Both the position numbers and the translations under genes were made by a program. From contig CAMPDV010000041.1 in assembly GCA_946699065.1 (NCBI GenBank), positions 62,001 to 126,000 on the forward strand: DNA of 64,000 nt, given 5' to 3'. Below the pieces are notes generated by a model, which did no database searches, was not told the origin of the DNA, and saw only the letters and a list, made by a program, of their open reading frames with translations. Positions 12,378 to 25,100 of the stretch are shown here, in pieces. The stretch comes from Loxodes magnus. Lineage: Eukaryota; Ciliophora; Karyorelictea; Loxodida; Loxodidae. How positions within the stretch are numbered: the first letter of the stretch is position 1; each line of letters starts with the position of its first letter.

Positions 12378-14063
12378 TCAGTTTGATTTTTCTTCTGAAA
12401 TTTTGTCCAGGTATCCTTCATTGTTCACATCTTCCTCTTATTTTTTAAATTCCTCACCAGTCTCTTATAACTTGAACATCATAATAGCAGCATTTTATAT
12501 TTTCATCTTATCTTATATTTCAGTTTCTTAGCTCTAAAACTCTTCATACATTTCTTTCAACTTTACTAAGCATTCCTAATGCTTTTTCTTTTTTTCATTA
12601 ATTTCACTTTCTTTTTCCGAAATTAGTGATTAAATCTTTCCAGTTATTATTTCTCCTAAGGTAGAATCAACTGAAATTAATAATGCTTCCGCTCTTTTTA
12701 TAGTTTCTTCTAGAATATCAATCTTTTAAAAATCTACTTCTGTCTAATTTTATTGAAACTATATTAAATCTTCTTAGCTTTTTTCTCTCTCCATTCAATA
12801 TTTCATTTCGATATTCTTTTTGTAAATTTTTTCTTCTCAACTCCTATCGCTTACTTGCATTCTATTTTCCTTATCTTTAGTTTCAAGATGAGCTTTCTCA
12901 ATTTCCTCTTCTAGTCAGACAGATTTCTATCTAGCTTTATGCAAGCTTTGTTCAAGTTCTGAAATCCTTTTCTTTTATTCCATTATTTATTCACTCGCCA
13001 ATTATACTGATCTCTATGTTTCAGCTATTGATTCTTACTCTTGCATTCATTATGGAATCTTTTCATCTAAGCAGTATACATCCATATTCTTAGAAGAAGT
13101 ATCAAATCCACCTACTAAAAGTATTATTTCTTTTTCTCCTTTTCATCCTGAACTAAATCCCATTCATAATCTAGCAGATGGGATACTCCCTCCTATATAT
13201 GGAGTTGTTCAATGGTTTTCAGACATATCTAAGCAAAAGAAATCTCTTAAAGTGTATTATTTTTCTTATGTTCCTTCTTTTACGGATTCTTAGCCTCCAA
13301 ATATAACAATATGATTTTATATAACTGTCATACTGTGAAAAGCTCTTGCTCCTGGACCTTTTCCAAGAGTTTAGGGTCTAATTCAAGTTTTATTACTTGG
13401 AGAAAAAACCAAAAGTTCTGATGTATATCCCATTTATGTAATTCCACCAAACATCCACATTTAACCTCCATAATTTACTGAGGCCATTCCTTTTCTTGCA
13501 CTTGGAGCTGAACCTTTAGCATTTCTTATTTTGCTTCATATAATACCTCCAATGTCTCCTACTGTATTATTGTCAAGTTAAGAAATATCGAGAGTTCATA
13601 AATCGTCTAGAAGCAAATTCTCTGGAGCACTTGTGCCTCCAAATATGATAATACTAGAGTTTTTAATCCTGACTCCTACTGAGTGTTCTCTACCAGATGG
13701 ACAGTCAAGCATAAAAACATGTCTTCATATCATTCCTTCAAATTCTAAAACATACATATCTTACAAACTGTGCCTCTTGTTGCCTTGTCCCGCATAAATA
13801 AACATTCTTTTTTAATCGTCATCAAGCCATGAAATCTAATAACATCTAGCCGAAGGAATTCTCATTCCTTTTGCTTCTACAAACTATCAATTTTCTGTTT
13901 CAGGATCAAACAAAAAGACTTCATTAACCCTAGTTTAATTAATTCCACCAAAGAGTACAAATCTCTTAAGATAGTTGGAGTATAGTCAAGAATGCCCATT
14001 TCTTGATGTAGGATATTTGGAATTAGAAGGAGTTTAGAGTTTAGTTCAATTTAATGCTTACAT
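12378..14063 (-). CDS. Kelch-repeat protein with C-terminal coiled coil
   Basis: 561 residues. Kelch blades fill residues 1 to about 325, with diagnostic FGG strands (RFVLFGGI, SSIIIFGGT, QMWMFGGIT, NHIVIFGGQ, IILLVGGFD) and GHSW, RKGMA and SARLWMGF connectors. From about 330 to the end it is a highly charged coiled coil (AETQRSVQLASEQIMEQKKR). Kelch propeller plus coiled coil occurs in many protist scaffold proteins; I infer a protein-interaction role. TGA is Trp in LNWTKL, GHSWLY and ENHWTT, all normal Trp positions in kelch repeats. The start ATG 14063 follows an upstream in-frame TGA by two codons. It ends at TGA 12378-12380 and converges on the secreted propeller gene. Confidence 0.88.
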
Positions 14064-14099
14064 TATTATTCAATTAAAAGTAATAAAGTTATATTCTTT

Positions 14100-15052
14100 T
14101 CATTTCACCATCTAATCATTTATCTCATTACTAAGCAGCTTCTCTTAGTTAGGCAATTATCTTATTTTAACACATGGGTCTAAATACGGTGCTATGTAGT
14201 ATTTTGAGAATAGGTATAAATAGTGAGCCATAAGCATTCCAATCACTATATCTCCTGAGTAATGAGATCTCAGAGTTAGCATTGAACTCATCTATAGTAA
14301 AAGTACAGCTATCGAAAAGAAAAATCAGTTTTTTCTTTTTTCTTCTCAATGTTCTAAAGCGATTAGTGTTGCAATACCACAGTGTCCTGAGTACATAAAG
14401 TCATTAGATTTTGCATATGCTACTAATAGTGAAGGAAATCCTGGAAAAAATCATATGTATCCGGAAGGTCAATTAAGCAAAAAAAAGTTCTAAATAAGAG
14501 ACTTACAAGAATGGTTGATCTTATAGAATAAAATAGAATAGCGGCTGCGCCAAGTCTTACGCTTGTAGCTTTCGTGACATAAATTAAAATCATTGAAACT
14601 GCTAAAATATCAATCCCTAGGCTTGAGCTAATAATCATAATAGCAGCTGATTCATTATTTTTCATGAAGTATTAATTTATTCCATCTGTAACTTAAAAAA
14701 AGTAGTCATAAACGCACTCTTCTTAAGAGACTGTCAGTTAACCTAATATGGTTTTAAAAATGAATGTTCCCAGCAAAGCAACAGCAACAAATGCAATTCT
14801 CACAGATAAAATAATTTTTTCAGTCATTTTTGAAAAAAGCTAGAAAATAATAATTGTTAATGCATTTAAACTAATTCACATATTTATTGCTTTTATACTT
14901 ATTAAGTCACTATCTTGCTATATTTGGAAGATTAATTTTAGTGGCCTTCTTTCATATAAAATAATATTAACTGTTGTGCTCAGAGTCATGCTAAAGGTTA
15001 TTTTTTTAATGTTAGTGAGTAATTTATTTAGGTGTCTTAAAGACAAAATCAT
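14100..15052 (-). CDS. Sphingomyelin-synthase-like PAP2_C lipid enzyme
   Basis: 311 residues in two exons (14507-15052, 14100-14489). It is a multi-TM protein of the sphingomyelin synthase / PAP2_C family. The catalytic pieces are both present: SGHCG near residue 217 and RSHYSGDIVIGMLMAHY near 258, supplying the His-His-Asp set used to transfer a phospho-headgroup between lipids. The 17-nt intron joins hydrophobic TILNFFLL to NWPSGYIWFFPGFPS. TGA is Trp in NMWISL, LNWPSG, YIWFF, EHWEE and KNWFF. It starts at ATG 15052 and stops at TGA 14100-14102, 36 bases from the kelch start, head-to-tail. The headgroup (choline, ethanolamine or another) cannot be told from sequence; ciliate ceramide-phosphoethanolamine synthesis is one option. 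Confidence 0.82.
14490..14506 (-). other. Intron, 17 nt (SMS-like gene)
   Basis: GTAAGTCTCTTATTTAG on the minus strand. Phase 0. Its removal joins two otherwise out-of-frame membrane segments and restores the PSGYIWFF block ahead of the catalytic SGHCG. Confidence 0.85.
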
Positions 15053-16571
15053 GTAACAAGATCTTACTTGTAATTTTGAAAAAATATGCAGTAAAGCAAT
15101 GATTCATAAGTCAAAACAAAACCCCTTTTATTTTCTAAAAATATCAGCTATAAAAAGTAAAATAACGAGTAAAAACAATAGGAAATCTAGAAAAATAAAT
15201 AAGAAAAAAAGAGAAATTATTTATGACAAAAATCATACCAATTTTTTTAAAGTGCATAAAAAACTGATTTAAGTCTGGTATACAAAGGAAAATAGAATCT
15301 AGCATATTGAATTTTTAAATAGTACTTTTCTTATCATAATATACATTTATAATGTAAGCTACTAATTTAAAAAAGAAATAGACTTATTTATTTACTTATC
15401 TAATCTTATTTCGTATGACATTCAGATTTTCTGCTTATTTTGGTTAAGCCATTTTTGCTTGAAATTATATGCTTCATTATCACTTTTTCCTATTCCTCTC
15501 AATTGACTAAGTAAAAAGATAGCTTTATATAAGTAAGTTAAAATAAAAGATGATCAAGTTCATTACATCATATGAAGGGTAAATCTGAAGTTCCTCAGAA
15601 AACGATTAACAGGATTAAAATAATAAAATAGATTATGATTTAGTAAACTTTAGATATAGAATAGCTAAGAAAACTATCTAATAGTATTAGTGAGCTTATT
15701 TAAGTAGATTGTTGTTAATTATTCCTAACTATATTTTAAAATTTAATATTAGATGCTTTTAGGAGTAGTTTTAAACCTAATTTTATCAGCTTTTTTATTA
15801 GGCTTAATATACAAAATTCTGAACATTAAAAAAGGCCACTCAAAACGACCATATAATTTTAATTAACTTTGCCTGTTTTAGCTGTGATAAGTATTCTTTA
15901 AATAAATCTTCATTTTATAAATTCAAGCTCTTAAATAACTCTACTTCCTTCATAAAATACTAAAATAGCAATTTATATTTAAGAAGCTGATTATTTTAAA
16001 CTATATTCTTTTAAAGAAAGCAAATTTATTATAAATAAATCATTAATATTATAAATATTCCTGCTTTGCTTTCAATAGTTATTGCATGGTGTAATAATTT
16101 TGCTTATAATGTCATTTTATTAAAAAACGTATATCAAATCTATAAATTTAAGCTGCTTATTGTTTATCCTTAGCAAACTAAAACTTTCTTATCTTTAAAG
16201 CAATGCTTTTATTATCTGCCCTTACTATTTAGTATGTTATTTTAAATAGTAAGTTTGCTTAATTTTTTAATAGTATGTAAGAAAGTTAAAATGTGAGCTA
16301 TTAGCAATTAGAAGATAGCTATCTTTTTATTTCTAATTAACTAAATATAAGCTTACCTTATTTACTAGCAGTATTAGATCAAAATGATATGAATTGACTT
16401 TATCATTTAGTACTATTTTATTTAGATTTGTATTTAGATTAAAGAAAAACTAAGTAAGTATTAAAAACAATAATTATAGACTAGAAACCTAGAAATAATG
16501 GTTTCAATAGTGATATTAGAACTGGAAAGTATAAATCAATTTCAATCAGAAGATGCATTAAAATATTTAAT
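15053..16571. other. Spacer with short doubtful frames
   Basis: Mostly AT-rich spacer. One short plus-strand frame at 15550-15693 (47 residues, starts MIKFITSYEG, one TGA-Trp, ends TGA) has a slightly raised share of G-starting codons and could be a small gene or an exon. Between 15700 and 16000 there are overlapping hydrophobic frames on both strands that I cannot distinguish from chance. No known family is visible. Confidence 0.25.
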
Positions 16572-17727
16572 TCAAGCTTTATTAGATTCTTCTGCATCTT
16601 GGTTTATTTTTTCCTTTGTGCTAATATTTTCAGAATCACTAGTCTTTGTCAGATAATTTTCAATAATAACATGGTGAAGCTCAACAATCTCTTTAGATTA
16701 TTACAAAGAATTGCTATTTTCAAGTTCTATCTTCTCACTTCTAATAGAATCATTCTGCTCACTTTCAAATTTTTGTATTTATGCTTCTTTAGCGCTATTT
16801 TAGAATGATCTATCTTTTCTATTTTTAAACATTATTATAAAGATACCTAAACAACATATAATCGTCCCTAATGGAAAGCAGATTTTAGATTTATCGTTGA
16901 AAGTATCGAACTCCTTTAAAACGATCCCTCCTGTCAAAATATTATAAACAATCATACTTGATTAAACAATAGGAACCATTTACATTGCAGCGTAGTATTT
17001 CAAACCAGCATTTAGGAAAAATAGATGCAAAAACACGGAAATCAATGCTGAAACTGGTAAAAAAAATGCTGTAGGATGGTAATCGAAATTGTGCTAACCT
17101 TAGCATTAAGTTTTAATAAGCTCCACACTTGATTTAATGCATAATCCTGTTATTCCTGATTGAAAACCTGTAAAACTTCCAAAAGTAGCAAGAGGAATTT
17201 TACCTAAATATCGTTCATACAGCAGGCCTTTTGATATGATTTATCTTGAAAGAACGTATAGTGATATGTAAACTATATAGCCTCCTATTATGTAGAGCAT
17301 TGCTTCTGGCTTTGAGAAAAGTAAGTCTATATCCTAAAATAAAAATCCTTACATTGAAATTTAGCTATTTTGTAGTTTTTGTACTGTAGAATTCTGAGAG
17401 AATGGCACCAAAGCACATTAAAGCAACTGCTAAAATATCTTATTTATCTAATGACTCTCCTAGTATTTTCCAAGCTAAAAGGATGTTATAAACCATTGTC
17501 AAAGCGGAAATAGGACTTAAAGTACTTTAATTAGCCATAGAGAAAGAAGCAACAGCCAGCAATGCAGACACAATTTTACTACAAAGCCCTATAATTCATG
17601 GTGCTCTAAGTACAACAATTTTAGGGTTTAATTTATCATTATGAGCTTTCTTCATTAGAACAATCCCCAATGCAGTTAGAAAAGTAGCAATGCACATTAA
17701 AAGAATCGCTGTAGTCCCTTATTGCAT
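16572..17727 (-). CDS. NIPA-type magnesium transporter / DMT superfamily
   Basis: 378 residues, two exons (17353-17727, 16572-17333). About nine hydrophobic segments occupy residues 5-325. Family-typical blocks are VLRAPWIIGLCSKIVSALL, ASFSMANQSTLSPISALTM, ILLAWKILGESLDK and LHLFFLNAGLKYYAAMYMVP, matching NIPA (non-imprinted in Prader-Willi/Angelman) proteins in which TLSPISAL and LGESL recur. NIPA proteins move Mg2+ and related cations. The C-terminal 60 residues are polar and acidic and presumably cytosolic. TGA is Trp in RAPWIIG. Several in-frame codons precede the chosen ATG, but the first TM begins directly after it. It ends at TGA 16572-16574. Confidence 0.8.
17334..17352 (-). other. 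Intron, 19 nt (NIPA-like gene)
   Basis: On the minus strand it runs GTAAGGATTTTTATTTTAG. Splicing joins LNFN to DIDLLFSKPEAMLYIIGG and keeps the transporter frame open; without it the second half is out of frame. Confidence 0.85.
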
Positions 17728-18868
17728 TCTTATAAATTCGTATATTTTTCAATTAATGAAATTAAAATAAGATACTTTGAATAAAGATACTAAGCTTAGG
17801 TAAACTTAAAATTATCTATCTAATTAAAACTAAATTGATAAGAAACTATTTTAAACCAATTATAAATAAAAGAAGGACCCTGAAAAGCTTAAGTAAGGAA
17901 TAGTCTCACTAATGAAGCTAAGCTATATGGAAGTAATCTAAATATAGCATACTTTAGTTTATCTTACGCTTTATTAGCTTTTATTATTTTAGTTGGAAAG
18001 CAAGTTAAAAGATGTTTGATTAATAACTAATAAAGGTATAGGGTTAAACCATAAGAACTAGATTTTAGATAATACTTAAAATCTACCAGTTGAATAAATT
18101 AGAAAGCCTTTAAATAACTTAATAAGCCTTATAAAGCTTGAAGATAAACAGACTAAATAAATTAAATATAATAAGAATATTATTCTGCCTGCAGATCTTA
18201 AACTAATTCTTATAGTTCTAAAACTTATTAAGTTAACTGATTATAATAAATTACAAATGTAAATTTTTATACAGCAAAGCTTAGATCTGTCAGCAGTAAA
18301 ATTATAGGATTATATGATTCTGTATTCAATCATTCTAACGTTAGAACCAGATAGAACCAATACTATAATTTTGATAGCAGGTTGTATTAATTAGATATTT
18401 ATTATATAATATTCAAATTTAGCTCTTTTCACTTTTAGCGATTCTCTTTTATTATTATTCGCTAAGTTTTTCCTAGTATATTCTTCAAAAGTAGATATAA
18501 AGTAAAGTGTGTGATTACCTGTATTGTAGTAATGGTTTTTTGAAAATACTAAGCTTTGAAATACTTATTTCTTACTTTCTATTTATATATAAGCAGTAGT
18601 TCTAACTAACTTATAGTAATCTCATTTTATGTAAATAATAGAATTTAGCTGATTTTATAAGATTTACTACCTTATCATTTCAAAGTCTTATAAATTAAGT
18701 ACTTTGTAATAATATTTAGTTCTGAACAACTTATATTTAGCTTTTATGCTTAATTGAGTAAAGAGTATTACTAGCTTGCTGAGTTAATTAAAGGGAGTAT
18801 AGTGATATAGTGTAGATGTAATTAATCTTGTTAACTAATAGAAAGAAAATTATTTTAAGTTATCTTTA
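17728..18868. other. AT-rich spacer
   Basis: I see no supportable gene. A long minus-strand frame with almost no TGA crosses 17990-18870, but its share of G-starting codons is at background and no domain can be seen, so I treat it as spacer. Confidence 0.4.
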
Positions 18869-20041
18869 TCATTTTCTTTTAGGAACCAAACTCAAAGTTC
18901 TTTCTTTAAGTTCCTATTTTATTAATTGTATCTATTCGTGTAGTTAATCCAATACATCGTGCTTTTCATAAAGTCTACGAAGTAAGTAAGGAACTAATTC
19001 TTAAGTTGGACCCCAAGGCATATACTTAAAATCAGGTAATCCTTTTTAGATAATTTAATGAGCTGCATAATCTCTCATTCCATATACTTAAGCAAAATAG
19101 ACTCCTTTCTTCCAGTTTTCAATACCTAATTTAATTGTGTTTAAGTTATGCGAAGCTAGGAAAAAGGTACCTTTTGAATCGACATTTTCAATTATCTTTA
19201 GCATGCTTGAATTATAGCTATTGTTAGTTAATTCGTAGTTATCCCATATTGGTGATTCATAGTTATGTTCTCCTGCTAATCTTCTTTCCTCCTTCATATA
19301 AGCTCCTCTTACTAATTTAACTCCTAATTTTTCATTATTTTATTTAGCATCTTCTAAGTACTAAGAAAGCTATGAAGGCGTCTTCTTAAGATAAGCTTAA
19401 AATGTAGTAAGTAAAGTTCCTTTATCTTTGTTATATTTTTTTTGGATGGTTCTAGTAATCAACTTAATAGCAGGCTCCAAATAAGTTTATTCAGCATCTA
19501 CTAAAACTTTAACATTTCTTTCGTTCCCTTCATAGGCTATTTATTCAACTAAATCAAATGATACCTTGACTTAGTTTCTATTCAACTCACTTAGATCTGA
19601 GTAATTTTTAATAGAGTATTTGTTTATTTCTTTAGTCAGCTCTTTTAAGTCCTAAGCTAGGAATAACCCTGTTAGCTTTATAGCAACAGCTGTTTCTGCG
19701 TTGACTTGATGTTAAAGCGTTTTTATAGTTTAGACTGTAATTCTTTGGTTTTTTTTCAAATCATCTAGTGATCTGCTATACTCTTCACAGTAATTTAAGC
19801 AGGGAAGTATTTTCTACTTCAGTAATTCATTGCAAGTATCGACTGCTTAAAATAAATCCTTTCCAGCTGAAAAAATACTACCAGCGGATTATTCGACTAA
19901 GTAATTAGTGAAGGTTTATTTGAAGTATTTATTACTAAAAACTAGCAGTTTGTCTACATTTCTAATAAAATAAGGCTTTGTGCATAATTTGTTTACTAAG
20001 AAGGCTTTAAGCAGTCATGAATTACTCTTATACTTCAGCAT
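18869..20041 (-). CDS. Proline dehydrogenase
   Basis: 390 residues. It matches eukaryotic proline dehydrogenase (PRODH), the FAD enzyme that oxidises proline to pyrroline-5-carboxylate in mitochondria. Recognisable blocks are VKVLVDAEQTYLEPAIKLIT (family LVDAEQTY), LVRGAYMKEERR near residue 245, ESPIWDNYELTNNSYN and FLASHNLNTIKLG, and a final GMRDYAAHQI. These carry the FAD- and proline-binding Arg/Asp/Glu residues of the TIM barrel. The N-terminus (MLKYKSNSWLLKAFLVNKL) is basic and hydrophobic and could be a mitochondrial presequence. No intron. It starts at ATG 20041 and ends at TGA 18869-18871. Most Gln residues are TAA/TAG. Confidence 0.9.
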
Positions 20042-22148
20042 TTTTATTAATTTACTTTTAAATATTCCTCTAACTAGCTAAACTATCCCCTCTCACTTAC
20101 TATACTTATTCAGACTCTTAATTTTAATAATATAGTATGCTCTTAGAATTATGACTCTAATTATAGGAGCTTATCAGTATAAATGTATCAATTCTACTAT
20201 AATTTAGATTAGCAGTATCTAGCAACTTTCTAAAGAGCAAATCTATTATTATTTGCTATTTATACATCCATAAGGCTTTTATATCCTTATCTATTATTCC
20301 TATTTTTAGGCTTCTTTAGCATAATCTATTTATTCACTAAATCAATTTTTGCTTTTGATTAATTAGATACTATTTACTAAAGATAATTAAGCAGAATGTA
20401 GACAAAGGTAAGTTTAAAGCAAGTGGAGTAAAGGAAATAAAGCATATGAAGAATAGAAATAAGATAATTAATAGGATTGGTAAGGAAGTTAAATAACCTA
20501 GCAGAAGCACTTTATTGGTTTGCTTATGCTTATTATATTCTTCATTTTGCTTAGTGATTAATATCATTATCTTATATGTTCATTTAGTCAAGTATAAGTA
20601 GTTGGTCCATATAAAATGGGAGTAAGCTACTTAAAGTAAAATTTAAAAGTTAAAGTAATTAAAAAGGAAAGCTTAATGAATTGAATAAAGCGCAATATGT
20701 ATTAAAAGATTACTTTACTATTATTTAACTTTTGTAGAAACTATCTTAATCTATAAAAGGTTTTGAGCTATATAAGCAAATATAATGCATTTATTTATTA
20801 AACCTTCAATAATAATTAGCTAATGAAAATTACTTTTTCTATTTTAGTTAGTTTAGTATTATAGTCTCATTTTTAAACTAAATTAGGTTATTTTTGATAA
20901 TTACATAAATACTAGTTATTTAATAAAATGCTATCATCTATTATAATAATTGATCTTATTATCCGGAGAAAAGCTAGGCTCACAGTTCAAGAAGTTTCTA
21001 GATCTCAATCTTATTTTGGTTAGTTTCTTTTTAAAAGTAATACTTAATATTATCTTCATTCTTAAATACTAAATACAAGTTTAAAATCTTATCTAGCTTT
21101 CTAATTAAGTTCCTTTATAGATAAAATCATTCTATTTATTTCTTAGTTCTTAGTTTTATTAGCAAGCTTATTTTCCAAAGTTACTATAAAGCAATTAGTT
21201 ATATCTTCAATTTCATAGCCGATTTCTCATGATTTATCTTTAGATTTATCAATGATTAGTATAATCATAATATACCTTAACTTTCATAAGGAAATATTAT
21301 GCTCCTTTATTTTATTCTTTTATCAAGTTAAATAATCTATCTCTGAGAGATAATACAAAATATATTAATTGACAAGCTTACTACTTTGTAATATATGCAT
21401 ATAGTGTATCTTAATCCATCTTATATTTAAATTATTCTAATATCTTAATTAAATCTATTAAGCATGGTCTATTTATAGCTAATATACTCTATATGCAGTT
21501 CTATTTAATAGTCTGCTAATAATTACATTTGAGATGTAATTAGCAATACTAATATTATGCTTTGTTAATCCTTAGTTTTGGTCTTAGTTATATAAAGCTG
21601 CTATTAAATAATCGTTTATAAGCTTTCATTTGCTATTTAAATCAAGGAAACTCTTTTTTAACTTATTTTAGTCTCTTTTTATTAAGATTATCTGGCTAAG
21701 TTTTGCAATAATACTCTAAGTGGATTTCTATAAAAAGAGGGATTAATGAACTATATGAGAAACTACCTAGTATTAGCATATCTTAATTATAGAACTTTGT
21801 TGGCATTATTTTCTATTTAATAGTCACTAGATAACAATTTATAAATCCCTTTAGTTATAAATGCTAGCTTAGGAAAAGGCAAACTCTGTACATATTACTA
21901 ACTATCCTAAAAATTAATTAACAATACGTTAATTCTTAATCTCATTAGTAAACATTAATTACTGATTTTCTGGATTTTTAAGATTAGATCTTTAGCGAAA
22001 CTTCTAATGAATGATTAAATAGCCAAGCATATAACCTAGATGATACTAAGAGTAGAAGGATGTGAAGTAGTATAAATAGATATGGATGGGTTTATAGTTG
22101 TCTATACTCTAAATTTTAATTAATTTCTTTTATTTTTCAATCTAATAA
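20042..22148. other. Long spacer with two doubtful minus-strand frames
   Basis: No recognisable gene. Minus-strand 20334-20567 (77 codons, ends TGA) reads as one long hydrophobic segment with a Lys-rich N-terminus. Minus-strand 20987-22030 (347 codons, four TGA) is Ile/Gln/Asn-rich. In both, G-starting codons are near or below the spacer level. The last 120 bases probably hold the promoter of the receptor gene. Confidence 0.3.
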
Positions 22149-25100
22149 ATGTGAATAATAGCTCTAATACTTCTATTACAAACCTTTACTTTAGAATCTT
22201 TGAAGTATATTAGTGTAATCTAAACTGAATACTCTAACTAAACCTTTCTAAGAATGCTGAGGATGTAGCTACGTTCTTAACATGACTAAGAGATAGATTA
22301 CTAGTATAATAAGATATAAAACTTGACTGATATTATTGATATTTTGCAAGGTATATTTGAATAGAAGGATTTGATAGGTATAATAGATGTTACTAACTAG
22401 TACTAGTTTTAATTCTAAATAGGTCTTCTTTGCTAGACTAATCATATTTTGCATTTCCTTGTGAATAGCTAGCATTATAGAGACTAAGTTATCTTTGACT
22501 ATACTATTGATATATAGAACTCAATAAAAGCTGAATATTAAGCACTTAAGATACTTTTAGATTACTTTAGTTGAACTCATATAGGAATCTTCTAAGACTA
22601 ATAGAGTTACTTTACTATCGAATAAATGGAAAGTGACTAAAATATAGTTATTAGATAAAAGTCAATAAAGTATTGGGATGAAATTGATACCTAAGTACTA
22701 TCTCAAACAGAACTGCTTTTATTAAAAACATGTGGAGCTAATATATTTCTATATGAGAGTGAAAATATTCCTTTCCAGCAGTTCTAAGAATAATTAGCTT
22801 TGTTACAGTTAAATGAGATATAGTATCAATGAATCTTAGGTTAGTCTTCCTTCTATAACGTATATACATAGTTTCAATCAGGATTCAGCTAATTTTAAGA
22901 TGGATTTATTTTGATTTCTGTTGGTGGGTTCTAGTCAGAGTTCCATATTCTACTATGATTTTTAAGAATGTACTTATAAAGTCTTAAAGAGATGCTAATG
23001 AGATAAAAAGATATCAATTCTATACACTCTATAAAAAGGAGATTAGAGTAAGAAATTTCTGGGTAGATAACTTTTAAAGTGTATAATACCTAGAGGAATG
23101 ACTTAAAATAAGTAGGAACTATTTATATAAATAATAGTACAATAGAGTGAATAGCTCCTGTTTTATTCGCAGCAGCTTCTGATTTTCCTGTTCTGCAAGA
23201 TACCTTAATGCTTAATATTTCCTACTGGAAATGTGATGAAACTTTGAATTCTGAAAATTAAAATTTGTTCATATAAAAGACAGTTAAAGGTATAGAGCTT
23301 GCTATTTAAGAAGTTAATATAAGAAATGATATCTTGAAGTATTATAAATTATAGCTAAATGCTTTTGAAAACATTCCCACTACTAGTTACAGTAGTTCGC
23401 TTAAAGGTTTACAATCTTTATAGAAATCGTTAGCTTTATTAGATCCTTGTGAATCTTAAGAAACTATAGATCTGCTAGTTGATTTATAGTTTAAAGGATC
23501 TAAAATTCCAGTAATTGGAATCACTTCCACTAACATAAGCTTGTCAAACTTCCACGATTTTCCAAATTTCATGAGGATAATTCCATCAGACAAGCATACA
23601 GCATTGGCAATAATCTAAATAGTTAGATAATTTAAATGAAGTAAGATAGGATTTCTATTCAGCTAGAACTCTAACGATCTGCTAGTTTAAGAAATAATCA
23701 AATTATGTTAATAGTACAATATTCAAATAATCAATCAGAAGCAAGCATGATCTATACCCAATGGAATTCAGGCCTTAAATATCACCCAATGATAACCTTA
23801 AATTAAGCTTTTTTATAAAAGCAAAGCAAAAGTAGCTATTTCTCTAATCGATCATTAAGAGTTAATAGATTACATTTTTCCTTTTCTTTATGATTTAGGC
23901 TGTAGGTCTGGAGAAATTACGTGATTCCTTTATGATTTTATATAAAATGATTATTAAGAATGGAAATAGTTAAGTTAGGCTTCATTTAAATCTAACGAAA
24001 TTTATTAAGGAAGCTTATCTATAAAGTAAACATCCTGAAATGGAATGTACGGACAAGAAATATCCTAAAGATACTATGAAAGTTAAAAAGTATTACCATC
24101 TTGAAATGTAGCATATGGATTTGATTCATTGGTGTTTGTAGCAGTAGCTTTAGATTAAGCAATAAAGTAAGGGAAGGATTATTCTAAATTTGAAGTTTTA
24201 ACAGAAGCAATGAGAAGTTTACATTTTTAAGGAATAACTTAAGAAATAAGTATTTAGTAAGGGAAAAATGATCCATCATCATAAGTATATGATATATTTA
24301 ATGTTTAGTATGATAATGAAACTAATTTATGACAGAAAGTGAAAGTAGGCTATTTTAACTGTTTCTCTTCAGAAATGATATTTAAATAATAAATAATTTG
24401 GGGAGATTAAACTTCCATTATTCCAAATGATGAAATTGACTTGCCAAATTGCCCATTTAGATAAAACCAAATTAAGGATTACTCAACTGGACAAATAATT
24501 TAAGATGCTGTATTTTTTGTTTTGATGTTTATAAGCTGGATTTGTGCTATATATGGCTATAAAAAATGTAAAGAAAAATAAGTTTAAAAACTAAACGAAT
24601 ATAGAAACATGAATTTGCAGGATACTATTTTCATGCTGCTATTTTTTGTAGAGGAATTGTAATATCTGGCATTAGGACCTAAATATGACTTTATTGACTA
24701 AAATTTAAATGATTTCTTCTAGATTTTTATACTTAACATTTATAAAATTTATGGCTGAAGTGAAGATACATTCTGATCTGTTTTGATATTTTGCTCTTCA
24801 TTGTGCATTTTATGAGCTATTTTACTTGCTTTATTGTTTCTAAGACTGGAATAAAAGTTTCCAAAGAGTAACTAAGTATACCAACTTACTAAACTAACTA
24901 TTTACCTTCTTCCTATTTTAAGTTACATAAGCTTTGTTCCTGTAATAAATGTCCTAATGGATGTTTATGATTGCAATTAAGCATTTGATACTGATCTTAA
25001 CAAAAAGTTATAGATGAGTGAGAGTTTTTTTGGCTTAGATTGTAACTAAACTTGTTGGTAAGATAAGCACTTAAATTATACGATATTGTCTTCTATCTGC

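Noticed and set aside
17990..18870. About 290-codon minus-strand frame with one TGA
   Set aside because: G-codon share at background and no homology seen, despite a few plausible stretches.
20987..22030. 347-codon minus-strand frame before the receptor gene
   Set aside because: Four TGA codons, Ile/Gln/Asn-rich, G-starting codons about 14 %, no recognisable motif; matches spacer expectation.
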